A stretch of DNA of 64,000 nt from Flammeovirgaceae bacterium 311 (GCA_000597885.1 CP004371.1:3860501-3924500); one strand, 5' to 3'. Counted from the first letter of the stretch, positions 17,791-27,414 are shown. Program-made: numbers and translations. The notes: a model not told the origin generated them from the letters alone.

Positions 17791-18914
17791 TCCCAGAAAT
17801 CAGGTTTAACAGGATTTGCGCGAAGGCTGCAGTCTATGCAGTGCAAGTTATAAAGCCCCTGTGCAGTTGTATCAAGGGGGTTGTAGGAAAACGGAGCTAA
17901 TCTGCCCTGGCCAAAGTAATATTCGAAGCTATCCACGGGCACTTTCCTTGTTACACATTCCCAGTTGTAGTCCCAGTTCCTTAGCTCCAGGTTATCGATA
18001 AAGATACGCTGCTCATGTACAGAGCCTGCGCCAAAGAAACCAACAACAGGCTCGTTGGGAGCATCTACATAATAGATGTTGCCGGCCAGTTCTACAGGCT
18101 GCGGATCGAACAGAGAGCCCAGCTCTTCAGAGTTTCTCTTTACTTGTTGAAAATATTCATAGGCCTCCTTGCTTAATGCATACTGCTTTACTAAAATGCT
18201 GTACTTCGTGGTTATTTTCCAGGAGTGCCAGGGAACAATGGTCAAAACGTGATCTTTGATAATGTCTGTACCATATCTAACAGACGATGCTGTCAAAATA
18301 TCTTTAGACTTTTCGTTTCCCCAGCATCTTTGTGGTGGAAAAGTAGTTCTGGGAACAAACTCTCCGTTTACATAGTCTACAAACGGACTTAGAGAGGCCC
18401 GCCATTCCCAGGTTTCTTCATAATCCCATTTGTAATACCAGGTGCTGTTCTGGGGGTCATGGGTGTTGATCAGGATGTAAACATTATTATCGTCTTTTTG
18501 AATCCAGCTAAGGTCATCGATCGGAGGCGTATTTTTATAAGGTACATAATCTGAAAGGTAATTTTTTCCATCCAGGGTTTTAATGTTAAGCCGGTAGTGT
18601 TCCTGTGTATTTAGGTCCAGCTCGGCAGTATACTCACCCCCGGTAGTTTCCTGCAGGGTATATGTTGTGCCACTTTGGCTTTCTACTGTAACCACGGCAG
18701 CGGCTTCTGCCCTGATCTCCTCTTTGTTAGAGAGGCCTGAGGTACGGCTAAGCAGTATGGTAGTAGGCGACCCACTGGTTAAGTAGCCTTCTACCACCAG
18801 GTATTTGTTGCCTTCTGCCAGAATGGGTGGCTCATAGGGCTTTATACAGCCGGTAAAGCAACAGGCTACAAAAATGATCAATAATTGTACAGGTCCGATC
18901 TTCATAGCTTTCAT
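17787..18914 (-). CDS. DUF4249 lipoprotein (copy B, second)
   Basis: 375 residues from the ATG at 18914; the frame extends to 18947 but the extra MPAAFGWHNPA is unlike a lipoprotein signal. The lipobox is FTGC at residue about 23, so it is a membrane-anchored lipoprotein. The body has an N-terminal beta-sandwich (YLVVEGYLTSGSPTTILLSRT) and the KYSILVKQYALSKEAYEY block typical of DUF4249. The last 17 residues, CIDCSLRANPVKPDFWE, are almost invariant in the three DUF4249 proteins here. DUF4249 genes commonly follow STN-type receptors in Bacteroidota, which suggests a SusD-like partner role, but this is inference. Confidence 0.85.
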   Translation of the reverse strand: MKAMKIGPVQLLIIFVACCFTGCIKPYEPPILAEGNKYLVVEGYLTSGSPTTILLSRTSGLSNKEEIRAEAAAVVTVESQSGTTYTLQETTGGEYTAELDLNTQEHYRLNIKTLDGKNYLSDYVPYKNTPPIDDLSWIQKDDNNVYILINTHDPQNSTWYYKWDYEETWEWRASLSPFVDYVNGEFVPRTTFPPQRCWGNEKSKDILTASSVRYGTDIIKDHVLTIVPWHSWKITTKYSILVKQYALSKEAYEYFQQVKRNSEELGSLFDPQPVELAGNIYYVDAPNEPVVGFFGAGSVHEQRIFIDNLELRNWDYNWECVTRKVPVDSFEYYFGQGRLAPFSYNPLDTTAQGLYNLHCIDCSLRANPVKPDFWE

Positions 18915-18963
18915 AGCCGGGTTATGCCAACCGAAGGCTGCAGGCATTCTGTTAGTTTAAATT

Positions 18964-20106
18964 TCACTCCCAGAAATCAGGTTCAACAGGGTTAGCTTTA
19001 AGGCTGCAGTCCGTACATTCACGGGAGGGTACGCCATACGCCTGCTCGGTACAGGGCACGTTTGGATCCTTACAGGAGTCATAATATACCGGAATAAGGC
19101 TTTTTATACTAAAATAGTATACAATACTATCCAGGGGCACTATCTGCAGGTCACAATCCCATTGGTACTCCCAGTTTGTTAAATCTGTGTTATCAATAAA
19201 AATCCTTTTTTCCTGTACAGTACCTGCACTAAAAAAACCAATAACCGGTTCGTTGGGATCATCAACTGAAAAGATGTTGCCAGCCAGCTCTACAGGTTGC
19301 GGATCAAACAGAGAACCCAGCCCTTCGGCATTTTTCTTTATCTGCTGGTGGTACTCGTAAGCCTCTTTGGTTAATGCACGCTGCTTTACTAAAATGCTGT
19401 ATCTGAAACTGATTTTCCAGGAATTTCTTGGAATGGTGGTTATCAGTTGATTGGAAATAATATCGCTGCTATATTTTACAGATGAGCCTAATACAGTTTC
19501 ATTATCTTTTTTATGCGCCCAGCATTTAACATCCGTAAGATCTTTTTTAGCAAAAAGCTTACCATTTGCATAATCGTAAATAGGGCTATGTGGAGCTAAC
19601 CAAAGCCATGTTTCGTCAAACTCCCATTGGTAATACCTGGTGCTGTTCTCCGGGTCCTGGGTACTAAGCATAACATCCACATCAAAATTCTCCTTTTGAA
19701 CCCAGCTGATATTATCAATAGAAGGTGTGCTTTTGAAAGGAACAAACTCGGAAAGATAATTTTTTCCCGCTTTGGTTTTAACGCTTAGGCGGTAGTGATC
19801 AAGAGGGTCCAGGTCCAAATGCTGCGAAGTGTAAGCTCCTGGGGCAGTTTCCTGCAAATTGTAAGTAGCGCCGCCCTGGCTTTCTATGGTAACCCCGGCA
19901 TCAGTTTCGGGCAGAATGGCTTCTGTACTGGAAAGGCTGGAGGTGCGGCTAAGCAGTATGGTGGTAGGCGACCCACCGGCTAAATAGCCTTCTACTACCA
20001 GGTAATTGTCTCCCTCTGCCAGAATGGGTGGCTCATAGGGCCTTACACAGCCGGTAAAGTAACAGGCAGCCAAAAGAAAAAATATAATGGAGCTCCTATT
20101 CATCAT
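18964..20106 (-). CDS. DUF4249 lipoprotein (copy B, first)
   Basis: 380 residues with lipobox FTGC near residue 20. It shares the VRPYEPPILAEGDNYLVVEG opening, the KYSILVKQ-like block (RYSILVKQRALTKEAYEY) and the C-terminal CTDCSLKANPVEPDFWE with its two paralogues. Relative to them it has a Cys-containing insertion near the end (CKDPNVPCTEQ). It starts five bases after the receptor stop. Presumed to be an outer-membrane lipoprotein working with the receptor. It is the extra gene of copy B, probably an internal duplication with the gene at 17787. Confidence 0.85.
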   Translation of the reverse strand: MMNRSSIIFFLLAACYFTGCVRPYEPPILAEGDNYLVVEGYLAGGSPTTILLSRTSSLSSTEAILPETDAGVTIESQGGATYNLQETAPGAYTSQHLDLDPLDHYRLSVKTKAGKNYLSEFVPFKSTPSIDNISWVQKENFDVDVMLSTQDPENSTRYYQWEFDETWLWLAPHSPIYDYANGKLFAKKDLTDVKCWAHKKDNETVLGSSVKYSSDIISNQLITTIPRNSWKISFRYSILVKQRALTKEAYEYHQQIKKNAEGLGSLFDPQPVELAGNIFSVDDPNEPVIGFFSAGTVQEKRIFIDNTDLTNWEYQWDCDLQIVPLDSIVYYFSIKSLIPVYYDSCKDPNVPCTEQAYGVPSRECTDCSLKANPVEPDFWE

Positions 20107-20111
20107 CCTTT

Positions 20112-22898
20112 TCAGAATCTAATATTGTAATTAACAAAGGGTATGGCGCTGCCAAAGATGGAAAGCTGGTAGCCGTTTACAGCTCCTTTTTCCGAAACAA
20201 AATAAGTAGAGTAGACATTTTCTCTGCCGGTTAGGTTGTACACCCCAATGGTCCAGGAGTTGTGGGTGAGCTGCCTTACCTTATGATTGCCCTCAATATT
20301 CAGGGCAAGATCGGTGCGGAAGTAGTCGGGAACCCGGTGTGCATTTCTGTCGCCATACAGTATTCTAACCGAGTTTCCATAGCGGTACCTGGCAATGGGC
20401 AGGGTAATAGGCCGGCCGGTGCTGTAGGTACAGTTAAGCGATAGACTCACCCGGTGCGAAAACCGGTAGTTACCAATCAGGGTTAAATCGTGGGGTTTAT
20501 CATAATTTGCCGGGTACCAGTCGCCTCTGTTAATGGTTTCACCGGCTATTGGGTCATCCAGGCGTAGCAGTATGCGGGAATAGGTGTAGCTAAACCAGCC
20601 ATTGAGCTTGCCGCTTAGCTTTTTCACCATAAACTCTGCCCCATAGGCTTTTCCTTTTGTATTAACCACATCTTTTTCTATGGCGTGGTTCATGATCAGC
20701 TCTGCGCCGCCTTTGTAATCCAGGTAATTGCTGATGTTCTTATAATAGCCTTCTACAGAAGTTTCTACCACACCACCCCTGAAGTTCTTATACAGGCCCA
20801 GGGAAAACTGTTCACCAAACTGTGGCTGTATGTTGGGGTCACTAAGCTTCCAGATATCGGTAGGAGAAACCGCCGTGGTGTTGGAGAGCATGTGGATGTA
20901 CTGGCGCAGGGTATTGTAGCCTGCCTTCACGGAAAAGCCGGGTGCAATAAGGTACCTGGCAGATATGCGGTACTCGGGGCCATGATAGGTCTGGATCAGA
21001 TCGCCACTCCCGTAAGAAAGTGTGTCCAGCATGCTTTCTTCAGATCTTGGTGTACCTGCTGCATAGGTATTTACGTTACGCGGACCCAGGTAATTGAAGA
21101 GAGAATACCTGATGCCTGCATGCAGGCTTAGCTTTCTGGAAATATCGAACTGATCCTCCAGGTACAGCGCACTTTCCAGGGCCTGCTCTGTTTCTAAAAC
21201 ATCTGGCGCTATGAGCGACTGCTCTCCAAGTGGTTTAAAAGAGCCGGGGCGAAGTGAGTAATGGATAGAGCTAAGGCCAAAGTTAAATGCGTGTTTGGCA
21301 TTTAAGGAGTAAACAAAGCCAGCCTGCCCGCTTAGCTGATCAATATTAAATGATAGGTCGTAGGCATTTACCGGATTCGCTTCGCTGGAGATCTGGTACT
21401 TGTACTGGCTCATGGTGCCGGTAAATTCTCCCAGTAATTTGTCTGAAAACAACTTTTTCCACTTCAGGGAAGCCATTTTGGTATCGTAGCCATACACAGT
21501 ATCGGTTCTTAGCTTAAACTGGTCTTTGCTAAAGTAACTGGTAAAGTAAAGGTTGTTATTCTCATTAAGCTCGTGGGTGAGGTTCAGGTTTACATCATAA
21601 AATGAACCCCTGCTATTTTTATAGTCTTCATTATCTAATAAGCGAAGCAGCCAGTTGGAGTAGGTGGTGCGGCCACCCAGGATAAAGGAGGTTTTATCTT
21701 TGATGATAGGAGCCTCTATGGTGACCCGGCTGGTTAACAGGCCTATGCCGGCTTTGCCTTCAAACTTCTTTTTGTTGCCGTAGCGGGGTGTAATTTTCAG
21801 TACCGAAGAGAGACGGCCGCCGTATTGGGCCGGAATACTGCTTTTATAAAGCTCTACCCCCTCCAGCACATCGGAATTGAAAGCAGAGAAAAAGCCGAAA
21901 AGGTGGGAGGGGTTGTATATGGTAGCATCGCTGTAGAGGATCAGGTTCTGGTCTACTGCGCCTCCCCGAACGTTAAAGCCAGTGCTGGCTTCGCCTACTG
22001 TTTTTACGCCAGGCAGGGTAAGCACCACCCGCAGCAAATCAGGCTCTCCCATAACGGTAGGTACCTGCCTGATGGTTTCTATTTTTATCTTTTCCAAACC
22101 CATCTGGGCCTGGGTAACATTGGCATCCTGGCCGGCCTGTATTTCTACAGCCTTTAGCTGCACTACATTTTCCTGAAGATCAAGGTCTAATTTTCCATCA
22201 GAATAAAGAATGATTTGCAGTTCTTCATTCAGCATACCTACAGACCTCACCTTTAGGGTATGGCGCCCTTTGGGGATGGTGAGTGAGTAATTGCCTAAAG
22301 CATCGGTAGCGGTGCCTATAAAAGGATCTTCTATGAGCAGGGTGGCCCCTACTATCTGCTCACCTGTTTTGGCATTCCGCACCCTGCCGGTAATACGAGC
22401 CATACCTGGTACAATGGTTTGGGTTTTTCTGCCTATTTCATAAAGTTTTGCTTTTCTTGCACCGGCTGTGTTTTCTCTGCCTTCAAAATAATCAACAATA
22501 AACTCTTCCCTGGGCGTAATCTCTTCTTTTTGCCTTTGTTCAGGGTAAAATCCCGGATGCAGCCGGGTGCTTATTTTGAGATCCCTGGTAATGTAGATAT
22601 GCTTTGTTTTGGCATTGATGGCATATTCCAGTCTGGATCCGGATAGTACCTTCTCCAGCGCATCAGTAAGGGGTGTTTGGTTGAAAACGGCTGTAATGTT
22701 AAGGCTGTCTGTCTCAACCGGATCGAAATACAAACGGTAGGCAGTCTGGTTTTCCACCAGCTGCACAAATTCCTGGAAGCGGGCATCTTTAAGATTGGCA
22801 GAAATTACTGACATAGGGGCCTCCTGAGCCACAACTGCTGTAAGCCACATGCAGGAAATACCAAGGCTAAGAACAATATGCTTTAAATAGGTTCTCAT
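20112..22898 (-). CDS. STN/CarboxypepD-type TonB-dependent receptor (copy B)
   Basis: A 928-residue outer-membrane receptor that would import a ligand with TonB energy. Domains in order: signal peptide (1-24); STN domain (about 30-110, ANLKDARFQEFVQLVENQ); linker; carboxypeptidase-like beta-sandwich (about 165-255, GATLLIEDPFIGTATDALGN); plug (about 270-385, STGFNVRGGAVDQNL, PSHLFGFFSAFN, QYGGRLSSVLKI); 22-strand barrel ending in terminal Phe (NYNIRF). The 4-base ATGA overlap with the upstream gene fixes the start. The STN domain usually signals to a FecR/FecI pair, but none is nearby. The ligand is unknown. Confidence 0.9.
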   Translation of the reverse strand: MRTYLKHIVLSLGISCMWLTAVVAQEAPMSVISANLKDARFQEFVQLVENQTAYRLYFDPVETDSLNITAVFNQTPLTDALEKVLSGSRLEYAINAKTKHIYITRDLKISTRLHPGFYPEQRQKEEITPREEFIVDYFEGRENTAGARKAKLYEIGRKTQTIVPGMARITGRVRNAKTGEQIVGATLLIEDPFIGTATDALGNYSLTIPKGRHTLKVRSVGMLNEELQIILYSDGKLDLDLQENVVQLKAVEIQAGQDANVTQAQMGLEKIKIETIRQVPTVMGEPDLLRVVLTLPGVKTVGEASTGFNVRGGAVDQNLILYSDATIYNPSHLFGFFSAFNSDVLEGVELYKSSIPAQYGGRLSSVLKITPRYGNKKKFEGKAGIGLLTSRVTIEAPIIKDKTSFILGGRTTYSNWLLRLLDNEDYKNSRGSFYDVNLNLTHELNENNNLYFTSYFSKDQFKLRTDTVYGYDTKMASLKWKKLFSDKLLGEFTGTMSQYKYQISSEANPVNAYDLSFNIDQLSGQAGFVYSLNAKHAFNFGLSSIHYSLRPGSFKPLGEQSLIAPDVLETEQALESALYLEDQFDISRKLSLHAGIRYSLFNYLGPRNVNTYAAGTPRSEESMLDTLSYGSGDLIQTYHGPEYRISARYLIAPGFSVKAGYNTLRQYIHMLSNTTAVSPTDIWKLSDPNIQPQFGEQFSLGLYKNFRGGVVETSVEGYYKNISNYLDYKGGAELIMNHAIEKDVVNTKGKAYGAEFMVKKLSGKLNGWFSYTYSRILLRLDDPIAGETINRGDWYPANYDKPHDLTLIGNYRFSHRVSLSLNCTYSTGRPITLPIARYRYGNSVRILYGDRNAHRVPDYFRTDLALNIEGNHKVRQLTHNSWTIGVYNLTGRENVYSTYFVSEKGAVNGYQLSIFGSAIPFVNYNIRF
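20842..20912 (-). repeat. 71-bp patch identical to 28150-28220
   Basis: The two receptor genes are identical over 71 consecutive bases here, in the barrel region encoding YIHMLSNTTAVSPTDIWKLS, while flanking codons differ at synonymous positions. Confidence 0.9.
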
Positions 22899-23635
22899 TT
22901 TGAACTATTTGCTCCATCGTAATACTCAACCATTTTTACAATGGCGAGCTCGGGGTTTTTTCTAAACTTAATATTATGCTCTTTAAGAGATCTCCGCACC
23001 TCTTTTTTCTGATCCCTAAGTAATCTTAATACAGAGCTTTTATTTGTTACCCGGTAAAAAAGCCCTTCTTTCTCAATAAAATAAGCGTCTTTCTGTACAA
23101 ATTCGCCGGTAACACTCATTCTTGCAAGTGGCTGAAAATTCTTTTTCCGCTTTATCAGTACCTGCGATTCTCCCTTGTAAGGCTGCTCATAGAACCCTTC
23201 GTTAAGAATAGAACCTTTGGCTCTTTCGGCACTAATCCTTATAAAGCGATGATCTGCCAGCGAAAATCTGCTGATCTCGCTCCCAGGCAGGCTAATCATC
23301 AAAGCTCCCTGGGGATGCATAACCACCACCTCATCAGTAACTATATCGTAGAGCATATCTACCTGAGGGTAATACCGGCCTTTATAGTTTAAATTTCCTT
23401 TTGTCCATCGCGGAAACTCAAAATATGGATGCCCGGCGGTAAGGTCGGAAGACCTGGTGTATTCCTGCCCTTCATAAATATAAGAGTCATGGTAAATCAT
23501 GTCCTTATAAAAAGAAATAGCATTTGCCAGGGCAGGTAAAGAATCAGCTTCAATGGTTTTCACCTGTGCGTTTAACTCGGCAGGAAGCTTAAAAAAGAGC
23601 AGTATCAGAACAACAAAGAACCAGTGTTTAGTCAT
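22895..23635 (-). CDS. Secreted protein of the receptor cassette (copy B)
   Basis: 246 residues with a signal peptide (to ELNAQ), then a beta-rich domain with repeated Tyr-Asp/Glu patterns (SYIYEGQEYTRS, GNLNYKGRYYPQV, PMLYDI-like VDMLYDIVTDEVVV). The end is basic and helical (LRDQKKEVRRSLKEHNIKFR), followed by MVEYYD. I do not recognise the family; the paralogue at 30200 shares all these blocks. It is first in the operon and overlaps the receptor start by 4 bases, so it is probably made in step with it. The YEGxEY-like repeats recall membrane-associated beta-sheets, but no function can be given. Confidence 0.75.
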   Translation of the reverse strand: MTKHWFFVVLILLFFKLPAELNAQVKTIEADSLPALANAISFYKDMIYHDSYIYEGQEYTRSSDLTAGHPYFEFPRWTKGNLNYKGRYYPQVDMLYDIVTDEVVVMHPQGALMISLPGSEISRFSLADHRFIRISAERAKGSILNEGFYEQPYKGESQVLIKRKKNFQPLARMSVTGEFVQKDAYFIEKEGLFYRVTNKSSVLRLLRDQKKEVRRSLKEHNIKFRKNPELAIVKMVEYYDGANSSK

Positions 23636-23845
23636 GGTGTTAGCTGTGGGGGAAAGTATGCCTCACTGTAAAAAAAGAGTATACCGGCCAAAGCATTGCC
23701 CTGGCTGTAACAATAAATAATTTAGCATCTATTATTCTAAATAGCAAATTTCTGCTGGCGCAGCAGGTAGTTGTGTAAAGCCATACGCAACTAATTTACA
23801 GCAGGTAACAGCTTAGCTGCCCGGACAGATTATACTGAAATCTGT

Positions 23846-26287
23846 TTAAAGTGTGTTTTCTTTTACCTCAAAAGAATAGGTGGTAACGCCTGCAGCACCA
23901 TCAGGGGTAATTCCTTGCACCACCACCACAAATTTTCCTGCCAGATCGGAGGTATAAAAGCCTGCCCGGCTTTCGCCTTTTTCATCTGTAATGATTTGGG
24001 GAGACCAGTGGAGCAGGTTTCTGAAGTCAGGCTTTCTGTTGCTCATTTGCTGCTCTGTGTCGTATCTGGGACTGTAAAATTCGCGCTGAAGCTGCAGCCC
24101 GTCGTAGGCTGTGTTTGTAAGTTCTGCCGGGAGGGGAAAGCCTTCCAGGTCTCCTTTATAGGTGGTATAGCTCACAATGCCATCGTACATATTATCTTTC
24201 CCCATAAAAAACCTTTCTACTACAATTTCCAGTTTTTCTACCTTCAGGGGGTTGTAGTCAATTATCTTGTCGATATCTGAAACCGGTACACCATTCAGCA
24301 ATACCAGGGGCGGGTTTTCATGGTATTCGCGGGTAACAGGGTTCAGCACCTTAAAATTAAATTTCCCGCTGTTCTTTCTCACCCTTACCTCATACACATA
24401 CTCGCGCATTACTTCTTCCATGGTGGGGAAGCGGGTAAAGTTATCCAGCAGATAAACCTTATCCGGAGATCTGTAAAAAGCAGCACTATCGAGTTTTGGG
24501 GCAAGCAGCTGGTTTCTTTCCTGCTGCCAATAGGTATTTTGGGCTTGCATTTGCACATGCCGGAGCCTTAGCTGTTGCTCATAACTATCGGGCAGCCTAA
24601 AAGGAGCAGCGGGCAGTTCAGAAATCTGGCTGGAGTAGGGGTCTGCTACTTGTATGTTGTACTGGCCCGCCTGCCTGCCTTCCGTTTGTATGATAATATC
24701 ATTGAGTCCGAAGAACTGTTCTGTAATAAACTGTGCTTCTCCGTTCTCATCGCTGATGGAGGTGTAAAACTGCACCAGCTTGCCCGGCACAGAGAGGTAG
24801 GTGGCAATACCCGCTGCCGGTAGTCCTGTGTTTTTATCGGTAACAATTGCCCGGATAATATGCCCTTCATATTCAGGAACATGGGTAAAAGGAGCAGCAT
24901 CCTGCTGCCGGAATACGTCTTTCCAGCGAAACCTTCTCCAGCCTTGTGTAAGCAGCAGGTTATCCAGCGCTTCATTTAGTTCCGGGCTGCCTTGTTTAAA
25001 ATAGTAAGCGGGAGATTCAATAGTGCCTTTCAGGTCTGAGGTAAGCCACAGGTAGCTTAATATGTTACCTTCTTCCCGATCGGAGAGGGAGTCGGTGCGG
25101 TATACAGCCAGTGACAGGTTTGCAGGAACATGCTCGCTTTTATGCCGGGCAGCCAGCTGCAGGGCCACCGGCTGGCGGGTTGTGTATTGCTTTTTGTCTG
25201 TCTGGACTTCCAGAGAAAGCGTATGGGTGGGCTGCTTAAAGAAGAGGCGTTCCGCCACTGCCTCTTTCTGCTGGTTTAAAAGGGTAATATGAGAAATGCC
25301 ATCTCCCAGCTGCTGCTGGTTTACCCGGAATACGGCCCTGCCGGCGGTAGTTTTTTGCGCTTCTACTACTTTTACCTGCTGGCGTGTATGCACAAAGAGG
25401 TAAACCGGCTGATCCTGAAAAGTGGTATAGATGTTAATGTTTAGCTGCCCGGCACCTGTATCTTCCAGCTGCATCACATAGCCCTGCTGGCGGGCCGCCG
25501 GCAGCGGGAAAGTGCTAACCGTGCTGTCGTCGGTAGCCGGGCTTACAAAAGCTTTGTAGCTTACATTTGCCTCGGGAGTAAAATAAAAATGGCCCATACC
25601 AAATTTCAGGGGCTCAATCAGGGCTACCGTATCGCCTTCTTCTTTTACAATAGCGCCTTTAAAGGCAATTCCTTTTCCGCTGCTATCTACTGCCTTAAAG
25701 GCTACTTTGCTCCGGATACCGTTTACCAGCTCTCCGCCTTCGGGGAAAAACTGTACATCCGGAGCTGCTGTAGCTTGCTCAGTTGTAAATTCGGGAACAA
25801 CAAAGGTGTTAATGAGGGTAATGGATTTATGGAAGTAAAAGTCGGGGCTGAAATTCTTCATCCAGCTGGTGTAGGCGCGCAGGCTGTAGCTTCCGGATTT
25901 TAAGCTAACAGGCAGGTAAAACGAACCCATGCCTGTTCCTTTTTTCAGATTGATTTTAGACTGCAGTACAGCTTTGTTTTCCTCATCCAGTACTTCCAGG
26001 TAAGATACTTTGCTTAGGTCCAGGGGATGGTGCCTGCTTCCGTCTACTACATATAGTTTAAACCACATGGTTTCGCCAGCCAGGTACTCCTCTTTATCGG
26101 TGTGTACAAAAACTTTTTCTGTTACAGCCCGGTTTGCATGCTGTTCAAATGCCTGCTGCAGCTGTGCGTGCGCAGGAGCTTGTGCTGCCGCAGGAGCCAG
26201 GCACACCATACTACAGATAAAAAGCAGCAGTGAGGTGTATAACCTTTGTATTTTATAATGACAGAGAACAGGCATTGGGCAAATCAT
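23846..26287 (-). CDS. MG2-like large envelope protein with plug-like C-terminus (copy A)
   Basis: An 813-residue paralogue of the 15319 gene. The signal helix ends at PAAAQ; the ATG at 26275 is an alternative start. The MG2-like block EKVFVHTDKEEYLAGETMWF begins near residue 58, and GYVMQLEDTG and RWRRFRW-like landmarks (LTQGWRRFRW) follow. The plug-like region (LVLLNGVPVSDIDKI, LKVEKLEIVVERFF, DGIVSYTTYKGDLEG) and the conserved end (QREFYSPRYDTEQQ, KPDFRNLLHWSP, GKFVVVVQG) are kept. It is last in copy A. Probably exported to the periplasm or outer membrane; no catalytic residues are evident. Confidence 0.75.
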   Translation of the reverse strand: MICPMPVLCHYKIQRLYTSLLLFICSMVCLAPAAAQAPAHAQLQQAFEQHANRAVTEKVFVHTDKEEYLAGETMWFKLYVVDGSRHHPLDLSKVSYLEVLDEENKAVLQSKINLKKGTGMGSFYLPVSLKSGSYSLRAYTSWMKNFSPDFYFHKSITLINTFVVPEFTTEQATAAPDVQFFPEGGELVNGIRSKVAFKAVDSSGKGIAFKGAIVKEEGDTVALIEPLKFGMGHFYFTPEANVSYKAFVSPATDDSTVSTFPLPAARQQGYVMQLEDTGAGQLNINIYTTFQDQPVYLFVHTRQQVKVVEAQKTTAGRAVFRVNQQQLGDGISHITLLNQQKEAVAERLFFKQPTHTLSLEVQTDKKQYTTRQPVALQLAARHKSEHVPANLSLAVYRTDSLSDREEGNILSYLWLTSDLKGTIESPAYYFKQGSPELNEALDNLLLTQGWRRFRWKDVFRQQDAAPFTHVPEYEGHIIRAIVTDKNTGLPAAGIATYLSVPGKLVQFYTSISDENGEAQFITEQFFGLNDIIIQTEGRQAGQYNIQVADPYSSQISELPAAPFRLPDSYEQQLRLRHVQMQAQNTYWQQERNQLLAPKLDSAAFYRSPDKVYLLDNFTRFPTMEEVMREYVYEVRVRKNSGKFNFKVLNPVTREYHENPPLVLLNGVPVSDIDKIIDYNPLKVEKLEIVVERFFMGKDNMYDGIVSYTTYKGDLEGFPLPAELTNTAYDGLQLQREFYSPRYDTEQQMSNRKPDFRNLLHWSPQIITDEKGESRAGFYTSDLAGKFVVVVQGITPDGAAGVTTYSFEVKENTL
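25599..25660 (-). repeat. 62-bp patch identical to 17078-17139
   Basis: Partner of the identical patch in the other MG2-like gene; no difference in 62 bases. Confidence 0.9.
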
Positions 26288-26298
26288 AAGTAATAGTT

Positions 26299-27414
26299 TT
26301 ATTCCCAGAAATCGGGTTCAACAGGTATAGCTCTTAGGGAGCAATCAAAACAATGCACTGAGGCCAGACCATACACATTGCCCGTTAGGAAGTCCTGGTA
26401 AATAGGAGTGAGTCTTCCTGCAAAGTAAAAAGCAAAACTATCGGCTGATACTTCCTTCAGATCACAGATCATTCTGTATCCCCAGGACTCTAATTCACCG
26501 GCGTGGATAAACATTCTTTTTTCCGCAACCGAACCTGCGCTGAAAAAGCCTATAACAGGTTCGCTTGGTGTGCTTAGGGAGTAGATATTACCCCCGAGTT
26601 CCATTGGCTGAGGATCGAAAAAGGAGCCCATTTGCTCTGAGTTCTTTTTCATTTGCTGATAATACTCAAAGGCCTCCTGGCTAAGGGCGTATTGCTTTAC
26701 CAGAATACTGTACTTTGTGGCAAGCTTCCAGGAGCCATAGGGCACACTTGCCAGCTGCTGCATGTAAATAATATCTTTGCCAAGCTTGGCAGATGAGCCC
26801 AGGAGCAGCCTGCTGGAGTTGTTATACTGCCAGCACCTGGTGGGTGTTGGGGGGATACGGTCAACTATCTGGCCATCAATGTACTGCACTGTCGACTGAT
26901 AGGGGGACCTGAATTCCCAGGTTTCTTCAAATTCCCATCTGTAAAAGCGGGTGTTATCCTGCGGATCGTGGGTAGTTACAAAGAGCTGTACACCGCTGCT
27001 GTTCATCGTCCAGCTAAGGCTGTCGATAGGAGGCGATTGTTTTACCTCCACATAATCAGAAAGATATTCCTTACTGTCTCTGGTTTTGATGCGCAGGCGG
27101 TAGCGGTCCTGAGGGCTGAGGTCAATAGCTTCTAGCGCATAAGTACCATTCTCGCTTTCCTGCAGGTGAAAAATACTGCCCCCTTCGCTTTCTACTGCAA
27201 GCACTGCCGCCGTTTCAGTCATAATGCTGGCAGTATCGGCCAGGCGGGCTGTGCGGGTTAAACGAATATGTGAAGGCGCTCCGCTGCGTAAAACTCCCTC
27301 CACCACCAGGTAATTGTTTGCTTCTGCCACTACCGGCGGCTCATAAGGGTCTACACAGCTAATGCCCATAGCAAGGGTGCAAACAAAGAGAACCACATTC
27401 AACCAATATTTCAT
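26299..27414 (-). CDS. DUF4249 lipoprotein (copy A)
   Basis: 371 residues, with a signal peptide whose lipobox is GISC at residue about 20. The opening VDPYEPPVVAEANNYLVVEG, the KYSILVKQYALSQEAFEY block and the terminal CFDCSLRAIPVEPDFWE match the two DUF4249 proteins of copy B. It starts five bases after the receptor stop and ends eleven bases before the MG2-like start. The predicted role is an outer-membrane lipoprotein partner of the receptor; this rests on gene order, not on a known mechanism. Confidence 0.85.
   Translation of the reverse strand: MKYWLNVVLFVCTLAMGISCVDPYEPPVVAEANNYLVVEGVLRSGAPSHIRLTRTARLADTASIMTETAAVLAVESEGGSIFHLQESENGTYALEAIDLSPQDRYRLRIKTRDSKEYLSDYVEVKQSPPIDSLSWTMNSSGVQLFVTTHDPQDNTRFYRWEFEETWEFRSPYQSTVQYIDGQIVDRIPPTPTRCWQYNNSSRLLLGSSAKLGKDIIYMQQLASVPYGSWKLATKYSILVKQYALSQEAFEYYQQMKKNSEQMGSFFDPQPMELGGNIYSLSTPSEPVIGFFSAGSVAEKRMFIHAGELESWGYRMICDLKEVSADSFAFYFAGRLTPIYQDFLTGNVYGLASVHCFDCSLRAIPVEPDFWE

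Larger units (their letters stand above)
15319..23635 (-). repeat. Envelope cassette, copy B (five genes)
   Basis: In transcription order: secreted protein (23635), STN/TonB receptor (22898), DUF4249 lipoprotein (20106), DUF4249 lipoprotein (18914), MG2-like protein (17790). It is a paralogous tandem copy of 23846-31006, with one extra DUF4249 gene. Junctions overlap by 4 bases or are 5-16 bases long, apart from the uncertain DUF4249 start. This indicates one operon. A 210-base gap separates it from copy A. Confidence 0.85.
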
